DNA of 64,000 bases from Panonychus citri (GCF_014898815.1 NW_026515516.1:1-64000); one strand, 5' to 3'. Positions 45,579 through 57,727 are shown, numbered from the stretch's first letter. Translations and numbers: made by a program. The notes: a model not told the origin generated them from the letters alone.

Positions 45579-46585
45579 TTGTTTCAATCGGCATATAGTA
45601 CCAGAAATTGCCATTGTTGTACTTATTGTCATGAACGTTCTCATTACGTTTCTAAATGTCCAAAATATCAACAACAAAATACATCAACTTTGGCCTCTAC
45701 GGTAGTTACAGACAACTCTAAACCGTATAATCCATCAAAATATACAAACAAAGCAACGCCAGTTACGAAAAGATCTATCAAAAAAGATGTTAACATCGGA
45801 GCAGCTTTTAGACATGCAGGTGAAATCATGGTTGCAGGTATTTTGAATCCAGATAATGTTATCCTTAAAGAAATCGGTGAACCTCCAATGCAAACCGTTG
45901 CTTTAGATTGCGAAGGTTGTACTCGATTTGATGGAGAAAAAGAAGTAAATGTGGTTAGTCGTTTGTGTGGCTTGGCTATTTTGACTCTACTATCAAGGTC
46001 AATAACATTTACTATACTTGTGTTAAACATCACAACTTAAGCAGGTATAATTTATGTTATGGTGGTGTTCCTCCTCCTGAACTCAACAATGGTGAACCGT
46101 TAGGAACTGTTCAAAATAAGTTAAGAATTCTCACTGGTAAACGACTAATTCTACATCACGGAGAAATTGACCTCGAACTTTGTGGGTTAAAACGGAAAGA
46201 TTTAGAACAAAATTACAAATGTAAAATTGTAATGTTAAGTGATCTATTCAAAGATGGTAATGGTCAACATTTCAGCTTAAACAAACTTTATTCTTTTCTT
46301 TCTCCAAACGCTCAAATGTTACAACAATTTGGTGCTATGCCTGGTGGTAATCATAATCCTGAGAAAGACGCAAGAGCTACTTTGAAGTGTTACCTTAAAT
46401 GGATTAACTACCCTAATCGTGACCTCCTTTCTTCTCATGGAGATAAAATACGAGACCTAATCAATTCTGGTAAAAATATTAACGATTTCAACTTAATGTT
46501 CGCAGATGAAATGGAGAAAAGAAAACCTTGGGATGGAAAATGGAATTGGGAAGAAAAATCTTCTGAACACTCGTGGAAATGGTAA
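45579..46585 (+). CDS. Accessory ORF: CCHC zinc knuckle plus DEDDh 3'-5' exonuclease (one frame break)
   Basis: A CCHC knuckle (codons at 45618, 45627, 45642, 45657; CTYCHERSHYVSKC) is followed by a Gln/Thr/Lys-rich linker and an exonuclease domain with all three motifs. ExoI is ALDCEG (Asp 45906, Glu 45912). ExoII is LHHGEIDLELCGL (Asp 46169). ExoIII is HNPEKDARATL (His 46352, Asp 46367). The H-x4-D spacing and DARAT signature match the REXO/ISG20 branch of DEDDh nucleases, which remove 3' nucleotides from RNA or single-stranded DNA with two metal ions (family knowledge). Motif spacing (about 88 and 61 residues) also fits. The frame breaks in the T-run at 45979-45982: the N-terminal frame ends at 46040, while the exonuclease continues in the -1 frame (from 45965) to TAA 46583-46585. 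A one-base T loss or sequencing error is likely. The start is uncertain: ATG 45579 is in frame, but an ATG at 45526 in another phase precedes a second Cys/His cluster (CDYCGICFNRH). The frame ends 38 bp before the 3' LTR, so it belongs to the element. Its function there is unknown. Confidence 0.8.
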
Positions 46586-46623
46586 AGACTGAGGACAGTC
46601 TTTTTTTCAGAAGACCCGGCAAT
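46586..46623 (+). other. Element 3' end before the LTR (polypurine-tract position)
   Basis: The plus-strand primer should lie here, but the sequence has a T-run and only a short AGAAGA purine stretch, followed by CCCGGCAAT. A small hairpin GACT-GAGGAC-AGTC is at about 46587-46600. No convincing polypurine tract is visible. Confidence 0.4.
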
Positions 46624-48220
46624 TGTGATGATGAAAATTTCATCATCTTTACCTTTCTCTTTCTCTCTCTCACCCAAATTCCTTTCTCTCTTTCGCTCTC
46701 TCTGTCTACACAAATCTCTTTCTCCTCTTTCTCCTCGCTCCACCCACATTCCTTTTCCCTTTCTTCTTTTCCTGTCTACCTTTTCTCCTTTCTCTCTATC
46801 TATTTCCTTTTCCCTTATTTTTGTCTCAACTTAGCCAACAACCACAACAAGTAAAATCTAATAATTATAATTGAATTGTTTGTATTTTCTTTGTTAATTG
46901 AATGTGAAATATTATTCAAAAGTATCCAAGTGTTTTTGGTCCATTTTGATACAATTTTTTTACCCAATAAGGTAAATTAATCTTATATTTGTTTATTTTT
47001 TTTTCTTTCTTTCCCTTTCTTCCTAAATCATTTCCTTACCACAACGGGTGTCCGTTGTGGTGGAATTCCTTCCTCCCCTTGTCATTTATCAATAAAAAAG
47101 TTCAACAATTCGGGTGCTCGAATTGTCGAATTTATAAATTCAAATATAACCCGAACTTCTGTTAAATCAAACTCCATTAAGCCGAATCTCAGCCGAATCT
47201 CAGTCAAGCCGAATCTCAGTCAAGCCGAATCTCAGTTGAATAATAAGTAAGCTTAATTGTCGTCAAATTAAATCTTAGCCGAACATTGATAAAGTCGAAA
47301 TTAAAGTTGATCACCAGAATCTCATCACCAGAATCTCATCACCAGAATCTCATCACCAGAATCTCATCACCAGAATCTCATCACCAGAATCTCATCACCA
47401 GAATCTCATCACCAGAATCTCATCACCAGAATCATCACCAGAATCTTATTACCTGAATTTTATCATTATAATCTCATTATTCTAACAGATGTTGTTGCCT
47501 GACTTATCTTCTTTTCTTTTGTTTTCTTTTACTTTTTTTGTAAAGGTTACTTAATTAATAAGGTTACAATTTCAGGTTAGAAAATCAATTATGAATAGAC
47601 AGTAATTAATTTAATAGTTAATTAGAAAATTGATTTAGGAAACAACAACAATTAAAGTTAGACCATTAATTATCGGAAATCAATAATAGTTAACTCAGTA
47701 AATTACAGGAAATCAAATCAATTAACCAATTTAATAGTAATCAGTTAGTTAAGATTCACAGAGTAATTAAATAAATCAATTAGTATAAACTTCCCATGAG
47801 AATCAATCTCATCGATTAGATCAAGAAAATTCGACATCAGTATAAAATCAAAAGTAAATCAATTAGAATCCTCAGAGTTAAATTTTCATTTGACTACTCA
47901 AGTTCACCTTATTAATTAATTAATCTTCTTTTTCTTTAATTTGTGTTCAATTGATTTTCATTAATTCTTTTCTTTTAATTTGTGTTCAATTGATTTTCAT
48001 CAATTCTTTTCTTTCTAATTTGTGTTCATTGATTTTCATCAAATTTTTCTATTAATCCGTATTCTTATATTTTCTTCTTTATTATATCTTAATCTTTTAT
48101 TGTTCACCCTCAATTATAAATCAATTATTAACTTGTGTACCCTTCTAAACATTTTATAAAATTATTACCATTAAACTTTAATTTGCCATATTTAAAACCG
48201 TCACAAAAACAAACGTGACA
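46624..48220 (+). repeat. 3' LTR (1597 bp)
   Basis: Partner of 36151-37766 with the same ends and internal layout. It differs mainly by small indels in the pyrimidine-rich block, one shortened unit in each tandem array, and loss of the core of hairpin 3. It is followed by the CAAT duplication. Confidence 0.95.
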
Positions 48221-48224
48221 CAAT
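48221..48224. repeat. Target-site duplication, right copy (CAAT)
   Basis: Matches 36147-36150. Confidence 0.7.
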
Positions 48225-51200
48225 CAACAAAAAAGTAATCATGTTTCAAATGTAAATTCTGGTTAAATGATAACAATATCATGAAATAGCCTTAAGGGTA
48301 AGACAATTAGCTGTAGAAGCAGAAAAAAAACTCAAACAGAAAAAGGTAAGAGTATGAATTTGGATATTCATTGTTTGAGATAATTTGAAATGAATCTAAT
48401 GAATCTAGAAGTTTATTCCATAGGAAAACTTATCTTCCACCTCCCAGAGCAAAATTGGAGGACGATGATGATGAGGAAGACACAAGAAGCTTTCAAAAAT
48501 AATGAATTTGAATCAATAACAAACAGCAATACATCAACTACCAAAAAGGGGAAAAGAGAGATAGTGACATTTAAAGAGAGAGAGAGAGAATCAGATAGAG
48601 AGGGTGGGTAAGATTAACTAACAGGAGAGAAAGAACAAGATAACAATGAATTCTATGAGTTTCCTTTGTCCTCTTCCACCTCTCCCACCCTGTTCCACCT
48701 CTCTTTCCAAGTCACTTACTGTTGACATGAGGAGCTACATGTATATGTTATATTAAAAGATATTAAAGAAAACAGGTCAACTACTGAAGGAGTGGGAAGA
48801 TGGGTGGAAAAGAAAACAAAACTAGATGTTTTATTTACTCACTGAGAGAGCGAGACAAAATAATAACAAGGTAAAAACTAAGATACACAGAGGAACAATA
48901 AGTTTCCACCCTGTAAATATACCCAAGTAAATGATTAATAACATGAAATTAATGATACTTACATGGTAATATCATAATCACCGTCAGAGAATGAGATTAT
49001 TGCAAAAATAGTTTATATTAAATGTCCATAAATGGACAATACAAAAGAAAGGTCAAAGTTTTCATTATTAGAATTGTGAAATCTTGAATTATCATGATGA
49101 AACTTCATGAAATGAATTTGATTAACTTTTTAGCATAAAATCAACTAAAAGTTTCAACTTTTTCTGGTCAATAATAACAACTGATCTATGGTCAGAGTTA
49201 TTGGCTTTGTTATTGATTATTATTATTTTTGTTTTTTTTGCTTACTCATAAATATTACTTGAAATATCAGATTAGGATTTGGATTAGTGATGTATCATGT
49301 TGGCTAATCTGTTTCTTTTGTTACTCATTACGGGATTTAGACTTAAGCCTGACTAGCCCATTGGATTATTGTTATTATTTCATAGCTAATTTTATTACGG
49401 TTGACTGGGATTCTCGTTGAGCTTAGATTGGATTTCAACCTCCAGCTCATTTCCACCCCACTCACTATGATATCGCAATTACTTGTACCCTCCATAAGGA
49501 CTTTAACCATTTAGGACGAGATAGAACTTTTTTTTCCTTACCTTCCTTGTCCTAATCTTGTCCTGGTCAATCATTGTCCATCTTATTTTGTTGTTGTCAA
49601 GATTATCATTTTGTTACCCACTCTCATCTAGTCTTTATCTTGATCCTCATCATTCTGGTCATTCTCAAAGATGACAAACTTAACTTTCAGTAAATACTTG
49701 GAAAGCGATAAAAAAACTGACCATCATATCGTCTTGACTAAACTTTGTATCAGTAAAGATTTCGTAATGATGGTAATCATGATGATGATGATGATAAGGA
49801 TGAGCAGCAAAAAAAAGTTGAGAAATTCAGTCTTTGGGTTGATTTATTTCTTTTCATCTTTTCAACTCGAGATTATCTTCTTAAGATGAATTTTTGAGCG
49901 TGATATGAATTTTCTTATCCAAATAAACCATAGCCAGTTCTGTTATCCACATGTACGAAGTGAGTGTGAACTTATTCCACCACCACCACCACCACAACCC
50001 TCAAACTCTACCCACTATCAACACAACAAATAATCACACCATTCACTTAATACTAAGTTAGCATCTCAGTCAACAACTATTAGCAACAACTGAGTGAGTG
50101 GTCATGATATCCATCATAACAATCTAGTAAACTGACTGACCACTCCTTGTGATGGGAAGCTTAACAACACGTTATCTCATACACATGAGTATGTTATCAT
50201 CATCATCAGGGTGGATATGAAAATAAAAGTTATCATGTTGCAAGGAGGAAAAGTATGATAAGCTTTGATATGGTGGGTGAGAGTTCAGTAGCATATTCAT
50301 GAGATTTTCATCCAGAATTAAGTCAATCAATCAAATTCAAGTGAATTTTTGAAAGATGAAAAAGAGAAAGAGGAAGAAAAAACTTTTCTATTATTAAAAA
50401 CCAAAACATTGGAAGAGAAAAAACTTCAAGTTAGAACAAAAAAAAGGATATTCGATAAAATCGAAAAGTTCATCTGAACTTGCAACCATTTTGATAGATA
50501 AACTTTTGAAATCCATCATCATGATTTTCCCTCTGAATTTATGGTTGGAACTTTTTCTTTCTATTTTTGCTCTTTTTCCCTGTTCATGATTCACTGATTG
50601 TTAAACTTTTTAAGCTTAGATTTCAAGCTTTTCACAATCGATGAAGATGTTACATTGATTTGATTCAGTTGGTTAATTGTTTACTGGTGTTCATGTGACC
50701 ATGAACATTGGAAAGGTATAAAAAAACCTCGGTAAATGTCCAGTGAACCATGGATATCGATTACAGTTACAATTCAGTGTCCATCATGAGTTGACCAGTA
50801 ACCAAAATGGTTACTCAGTTAAATAGTAACAAAAGTAACAATGATAATAATCGTGATTATATTTTATATACACATGATACAAGTCAAATCGTAATTCAGA
50901 TTGTATGGAAACTTTTTTTTTCACTGGTCACTTCCCATGTGTATTAAGTAAATATTAGGAACAAAAAAAACACAGACTCACACTGACCAATGAAAGTTAA
51001 TTATCTAAATTGTCCAGCTTATTGAATGATAGTCAAGATAAATCATAGGCAAATCAATTACATCTTCTGAAGGGCAACAGAAATCAACTACCTATTGATT
51101 GTCAATGAATCAATGGTCATTAATATTTATCATTATCACTAGTTGACCGCTATGAGAATGGTCATCATCTTCTGTCCATCATTATCATACTCATATATAA

Positions 51201-54200
51201 ATAAATACTATTATCATTTCCGACATAAATATAATATTTCACCTTTAATTCCGGAAGTACTTCTGTATATAAATATATAAATGTATAAATCTTTATTCCG
51301 GTTTCATTCAGGGAATCAGTAGATAACCAAATCAACCAATATTCACCTTGAACATTTACTATTGTTATTGTAATTCTTAAAATCAATCAAATGAAATATT
51401 ATTACCTGAGATATTATCAGTAGCCTCAATAACCCACAAAGTTTAACCCAATTACATTCAACACTATTCAAGTTCAACACCGATAAACAAGTGAGCCAGA
51501 ATTTATCATGAAAATTGAGTTGAACCAAAAGCAAAACTGACCAATCAAATCAAAAACAATTGACCATCCTAATTGATTTTAATGGATGGTCATCTCTCTC
51601 TCTCTCTCTCGCTAGCTTTGTCTACTTGTTCAGGAAAAATAATTCAATAAAAAGTCATGATATAAGTTGATTATTTTAACCATGTATCATGTTGATAATG
51701 AAAACAATATATTTATAATATATAAATAGTAACATTGTTATATAAAAAGCTAAATGGACTGTGATAATAAGACTGACTGGTCACACTATATAACAGTTAA
51801 TACTTGAACATTGGATGAGAGGTCAAGTTCAATAATGACCAGTAAAGCTAAGTGATGATGATGATGAATGTAAAAGATGAGGATGATAAAGTGTACAGAT
51901 GAGATGAGAAGGAGGAGAAAGGGACTTTACCCCTCCAAGGTTGAATACCATGTAAAGACCATTCAGTTGTCAGTAAAGAAAAGACTTAAGATGAATTTGA
52001 AGTGAATTCGGTTACAGGAAATTCGTTGTCAAGGTGATATTCTAAAGTAATAGTTTTTCCACTACCTTCATCGTCTCATCATCATCATCATGTAAAAAGA
52101 AAAGAAAATGAGAAAGATAATGAGAAGAGAAAAAAAAAGAAAGTTCTTAAGTTCTAAGTGCAAGTTCTAACTTCTTAATAGACTATCAGAGTGAACAAGT
52201 TAATCACTATAATTAGGTTCTTACCATTAATCCATGAAATGAGGCTGATGTAAGATGATTCTGGACATTGATTATGTTGGGGTAGTGGGTAAGTGAAGGG
52301 TGGGATAGTTGCCATAAAGGGAAAAGGTAAAAGGTGTAAGAGAGACAAAAGATCTGATATTGGAATTGGAAAAAGATGCTCTTAATTATTCCCACCGGGC
52401 GGGTTTCCATTGTAACATCAACAGAATTTCATATACAAGACATTATATCTTTTTCTCCCACCGCTTCTTATTATTAAACCTTTTCCCATTCCAATATACA
52501 AAATCATTTGTATCTTCATGTTATCCAAATGGGGAGAGATAAAAATACATACACCATGAAATTAACTGAACTAAGAAGACGATAAAATTGTGATAACTCT
52601 GATAGCATAAATGATAATAACAATAACGATCATGATGATTACTACTCAGTAACAGTCAATTGAACAATTTGATTTTCATCATGATCATAATGATGTTAGT
52701 GATAAAAACAGGTAACAATATAAATCAGTTCATTTGATTATCTTATGTATGTATCAAGAAGACTGTTTGAAATTGATTGTGAACGAAAAGTTTACCATTA
52801 AATGATCAGCTAATTATAATTGATTTAAATTAACTCTCTTTATATTCTGAATGAATTATTGACAAATGTCCATTTTTAATTGTATCTGTTAATTGCTATA
52901 TCGTAATTTAATTGCACTGGCTGACAATTAACTTACAATGAGTAACGTTCAATAATATTTCATATTTAATGATTATCATTTGTGTGTGTCTCAGTGTTAA
53001 CTCCCAATTGTAAATTGTTTCCTTGTTAATTGCTAGCAATTTATTTTTCTTGCTTTCACATACACATAATTGTGTATAGAAATTAGCTAATGTCTTAACC
53101 ATTCAAATTTCATTTGCAAAAATTACTCATTGATTACCATGATGATGGTGACGATAATTATCACCATCATGAATGAATTAATTACTACCACTTGAACTAA
53201 CTCGATTCAATTTAATTTCTTAATTTGTAATAGGAAAAAAAAAGTTCAAGGAAAATAATTGAGTGTAGATGAGTGAGAAAAAAAGTTTATAAAATAATAG
53301 CAATTAATTTGATTATTTGTCTTTCATGACGATGATAGTATTCAGTATCGTCATCATTATCATCATCATCATCATCATCATTAGAAATAAAAATAAATTT
53401 TGTAGACAAATAAATTGTGAAAGTTATCATGAAAACTGATAATGATAACTGGACACGTAACTGTAAGGTGTTGTTGACATTACAGGGTGGATGATGATGA
53501 TGATAATGACGATACAAAATTAATATTGATCAAAAAGTAAACCAAGAAGACAAAAAGTATCTTCAATAAAAAACAATTATGAAACTTTTCCCACTTCTCA
53601 CCATGAAGCTCATGGTGGACACCATTGAAATCCCATGAGCTGAAACGACTCACTCCTCGTCCAAGACTGAACACATCTCAAGCTCAATCATCATCATTAT
53701 CTTCATGATGATGATTTAAGTCTTACCTCGTTTGTGAACAGTTCTCATAATATATTATTATATACAACGAATGAAACAAAAGCTGATAATCAATTAATGA
53801 TCAATCTCAATTCTTTTATTATTATTTATTTTCATTTTATTAGTAACATGAACCCGGAAGAGGAAAAGTAGAACGGAAAAAATTGTGTCTCATTCAAAGA
53901 TTTTCACTCTTATCTATTATATCAAGCGCTACAAAATTTGCTCTCAGTTGATATAATATTTCATTATACTCATGGTTACATTATCAATCCTCATGTTGAT
54001 ATTAGATAAACATAAGATATTGGATTTGTATTTATCTCTTTAGGCTTCAACTAACTTGAAGGATTAAATTGGTCTCCTTGTTTAACCTTTATCCCTCTCT
54101 CTTAATACATATTATTATCTTTATCATTACCTTTACCCTACAACATCAATCCCCACTCCATGAAAACCTTTCCACTTTCCCCATGTAATAATATTATTTG

Positions 54201-56407
54201 GTTATTGTTATTTTTTTTTCTCAGGTAAAATTGTTGTTATTTCTTGTTTATTGTTATCTCAAGTATCCAGAGTAAATATTTACTCTAATATTGGATATAA
54301 ACTCATGAAAATTGCTTCTCAATCCGATAGAAGATAAAAAAAATACAGATCGAGGTTGATATGCTGAATAGGTGAATGATGGAGGAATAAAAGAAAACTT
54401 AAATCTTGGAATTGAGAGTATGAAAAGTTGAGTAAATTTTAATAAAATTCCCGAACCAAGAACTAGAATCATGGTTATCAATAAGTTATCTCTTTAGACC
54501 CTCAGGGTGGATAATCTAACTCTCTCTTCATGTTTTTTTTGATATGATCAACATTTATTTACTGATTAATGTTTACTGTTTATTGAGTAAATGAAAATCA
54601 AATCAATTAAATCAAATATCAAAAACTATGGTCAAAAATTGTGAGAAAATAATCTCAACCCACCGGTGGGTATTTTGTTCAATATACAGAGAAACTTTTT
54701 TTTTTACTCTTAAAAAACTGACCACTGAGTCTCTTTGTTTTTCTCATATTGTTTATATTTACTTTTGATTCAATTTCTAAGATTATATCAAACATTTTTA
54801 TTATCATCTACTGGGAGTGATTTATATTTATTTCTGGGAATTGAACCATGAAAATAATAAGAAGTGATTTGAATTTTACAATTTTCTTAATGTAAATTCA
54901 ATGGAAAGTAAAATTTGATCATCTTATTTTAATGTCGATGAGAAAACAAAAGTTAAATTATTGTTATTATGATAATTTAACTTATATAAGCAATTAACTC
55001 TCATGGGAGTAATTTCAAGATTCACATTTATTTACATTGGATGGAGACTGAGGCAAAAAGTGAGAGAGTGAAAATGGAAAGGTGAATGAGTAGATGAAGA
55101 TGAAGATAGTAAAATGATCAACTGGACTTTCGTAATATGTTGAAATGGATCATCAATCAGTGGAGTTAAGTAAATGGTTTCAAAAGTTCATGTGAGAGGG
55201 TGGGAATAGTTAAATGAAGAAGCATAAAGATGAGGATGCTAGAGAAGTGGATAATTCAGTGTTCCCTTTGCTCACATTGTTTGTGTCTCTAATCTCACGA
55301 GGGAATAAGGCTAAGAATGAAGAGAAATTGGAGATGATGAACGTGGAGATGAAACAGTGAGTGGAATTTTTCCCACTCTGACACTCTCTTTCTCTCTCTC
55401 TTTCCTTTTCATGATGTAAATCTATTAAACATCTTCATCTCTCCACTTCCTCTTTTACCTCCTCCTCCTACCACCTCATTTGACTTAATTGCTTAATAAA
55501 TAACCAAACTGGATTCAAATCAACTTCTCAATTAACGTACCACTCCATCAACCCCACCGCCATCACCATCACCACACCCACTGCCATTATCATCATTATA
55601 ATTATCATCTTTATCTTCATTTTCTCTTGTTTAAACTTCTGATTGAGAGTCTTTAGTCTCTCTCTTTTCCTGGTCATTTAATTTGATAGAAGATAAAACA
55701 TTTTATCTTCCTCTTTCTGCTTTTTATCTTCCCACCTCCCAATACCAACTCCTCTTTGAAGCTTTAAAAACATCAACACTTTCATTGAAACTTGTCCTGA
55801 GGAAGAGCGAGTAAAAAAACAATCATCCAAGTCAAATTACCAAAAACTGCTTACAATGAATTTTCATCTTCTTTCAGGAAGTTGAGAATCATTTTCATGG
55901 TGGTAACCATGAGAGGAAGAGAGAGAGATGAGGAAGATGAAAAATGTAACCATCTTAAACAATGAGTTCACTGCAAACATCATAATCATATTAATGGAGG
56001 ATTAATAATATTACTCATACTTATATGAAAATGTTATTATTAATACAATAAGAGATGAGATTGAAATAATACCCACCATGAAAACTTCCCTCAGTAAATC
56101 TGAGGTTAATATGGTCACAACTTTCATTTTTATTCAGATTAATGAATAAGTTGAGTAAATTTTACATGATAAACATACAGATGATGATGATAATGATGAA
56201 CAACATCAACATCACACAATCAATCATAATTATTCAATTAATTAAACCAGCACCCTGTATATTCAGATGCAAAGTGAATTTTTAACATGAAGAACTGAAA
56301 TAAAGTTCAACAATATCAGAAAAAAACCCTTTCAAAAAGAGTTCCAGATTAATGACTCTTGTTGGTAAACTTTTTTTAAAATAATTTTCTTTGTCCTTTT
56401 TGTCCAG
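48225..56407 (+). other. TMTC intron 1, 3' part
   Basis: AT-rich non-coding sequence with GA-rich tracts, TGGTCA/TGACCA-rich patches (about 50690-51850), a CT run at 51593-51610 and an ATC run at 53350-53382. A palindrome ACCCACCGGTGGGT is at 54658-54671. It ends in a pyrimidine-rich acceptor (TTTTTGTCCAG, 56397-56407). No other gene could be supported. Confidence 0.6.
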
Positions 56408-56600
56408 ATTGAACATGATGCTCAAAAAAGCAAATGGACTTTCGAGTATTTCTTGGCATTTTCGACTGGTCAATGTAATTCTTCACGTAATGACCACCAC
56501 ACTGATCATGTATATTGCACATTCAATACTAAATTGTACCAATCAAATGTCACTTTTAATTTCACTTCACTTTGCCCTTCACCCGATTCACACTGAAGCT
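56408..56600 (+). CDS. TMTC1-like: TMTC exon 2
   Basis: The acceptor TTTTTGTCCAG precedes it and the donor GTAAGT follows. The exon completes the split Arg codon of exon 863 and reads RLNMMLKKANG, then WHFRLVNVILHV and HFALHPIHTEA. These match the family blocks that follow the first lumenal loop: the (H)xVNVxLH membrane helix and the HPIHTEAV motif. It contains two hydrophobic segments. It is 193 bp and ends in phase 0. The HPIHTEA to VGRAD junction falls exactly at the next exon. Confidence 0.92.
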
Positions 56601-56718
56601 GTAAGTTGATTTTTCACCAATGAAAAGATAATTTCAACCAAAGAACCATGAACATGATTTCCTACCTTTTGTATTGATCAATTAATATTTGTTCATTCTC
56701 ATGGTTATATAAATTCAG
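56601..56718 (+). other. TMTC intron 2 (118 bp)
   Basis: GTAAGT...TTCAG. A short intron, in strong contrast with the roughly 55.5 kb intron 1. Confidence 0.9.
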
Positions 56719-56792
56719 GTTTCAAGTAACGTTGGAAGAGCTGATATCCTGTGTTGTATATTTTCATTGATAACGTTAATCATTTTCACCAG
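56719..56792 (+). CDS. TMTC1-like: TMTC exon 3
   Basis: A 74-bp exon reads VSSNVGRADILCCIFSL and on to IIFT, ending in AG of a split Arg codon before GTAATG. VGRAD is the conserved TMTC motif after HPIHTEAV. The rest is the next membrane helix. Confidence 0.92.
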
Positions 56793-57541
56793 GTAATGTA
56801 AACAATTTTGGCTGATCATAATAACGATAATAATATTATAACTGAATCAACTGAAGATAAATATATGCATGTAAACCCAGTTAATTGTAAACAATCAAAT
56901 CATGAAAGATGATCATGATAATCCACAGAATTGAGAATTGATTAGATTCCTTTTATTATTATTAGCACGCTCACACCAGGGATTAATTTTACCTTAGCTA
57001 ACACTCTTACTCTCATCATCATTTCAACTCTGCATGATACTTTACTCAATAATATGCTGAACTTTCAGAGTTGCTGATAACTTTGAAGCAGAAAAAAACA
57101 ACTTCAACAGGGAGAAACTCATCCAATTGTAACTATCATGATAACTTTATGATAAGATTGCGTGCTATTAGCATAATACTGATCTCATTTTAAATGAATA
57201 TCAGATTTATTCAGTATCATGTTAACTCATGACTCTAATTACACCATGATTATCACTGAATTCTGATAATTGGTTAGATCTTGTTACGAAAAGTAATATA
57301 TATCGAATGAAGAAAAAAAAACTTGCCAAAGAAAACTCCGAATCTTATACACCTAATATCACGTTAGAATCATTAGTTTATGGAAAGAGCATTTTTCCTC
57401 AGTGTTCATGGAATTGATAGGAATTGAAACTTTACGTGTGCATTATGATTATTTATGAATGTCTAATCATTTCGACAAGAATCTCAATGGAAACAAAAAT
57501 TTACTAGTTCTAACCAATGATCTTATTTCCTTATCCTTTAG
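56793..57541 (+). other. TMTC intron 3 (749 bp)
   Basis: GTAATG...TTTAG. AT-rich, nothing else recognised. Confidence 0.85.
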
Positions 57542-57727
57542 AGCTGTGAAGTTTATGCTGGAAGATAAAAGTAATCAAAGGATGATAGTCTATCTCTTTT
57601 GGTCTTGCTTATCATCCACTTTGGCATTACTTTCAAAAGAAACTGGAATCATGATTCTACCGATTTGTACTCTCTATTATATCTTCAAATTGTCCCAATC
57701 AGGGTCACTGATCATAACTCGGAAAGG
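57542..57727 (+). CDS. TMTC1-like: TMTC exon 4
   Basis: The acceptor TTATCCTTTAG and donor GTGAGT bound a 186-bp exon that completes the Arg codon and reads a polar loop, then WSCLSSTLALLSKETGIMILPIC. KETGI(T) after a hydrophobic helix is the TMTC1-type form of the K-E-Q/T-G-I motif. The exon ends after two bases of a codon. The central DUF1736-like part and C-terminal TPR repeats are not in the window. Confidence 0.9.

Larger units (their letters stand above)
36151..48220 (+). mobile_element. Ty3/Gypsy LTR retroelement with env-like domain and extra exonuclease ORF
   Basis: A 12,070 bp element lies in the sense orientation inside TMTC intron 1. It has two roughly 1.6 kb LTRs (TG...CA), CAAT duplications and a primer site matching tRNA-Leu. 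The order is gag-PR, RT, RNase H, IN with a GPY/F-type tail, an env-like domain, two small unassigned frames, a zinc knuckle plus DEDDh exonuclease, then the 3' LTR. The order PR-RT-RH-IN places it in Ty3/Gypsy. No clean polypurine tract is seen before the 3' LTR; the best purine run is the short AGAAGA near 46610. Frame breaks at about 39652-39784, 40711, 44219, 44326 and 45979-45982 mean this copy would not encode all its products without frameshifting. Some breaks lie in T-runs and could be sequencing errors. Confidence 0.95.
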
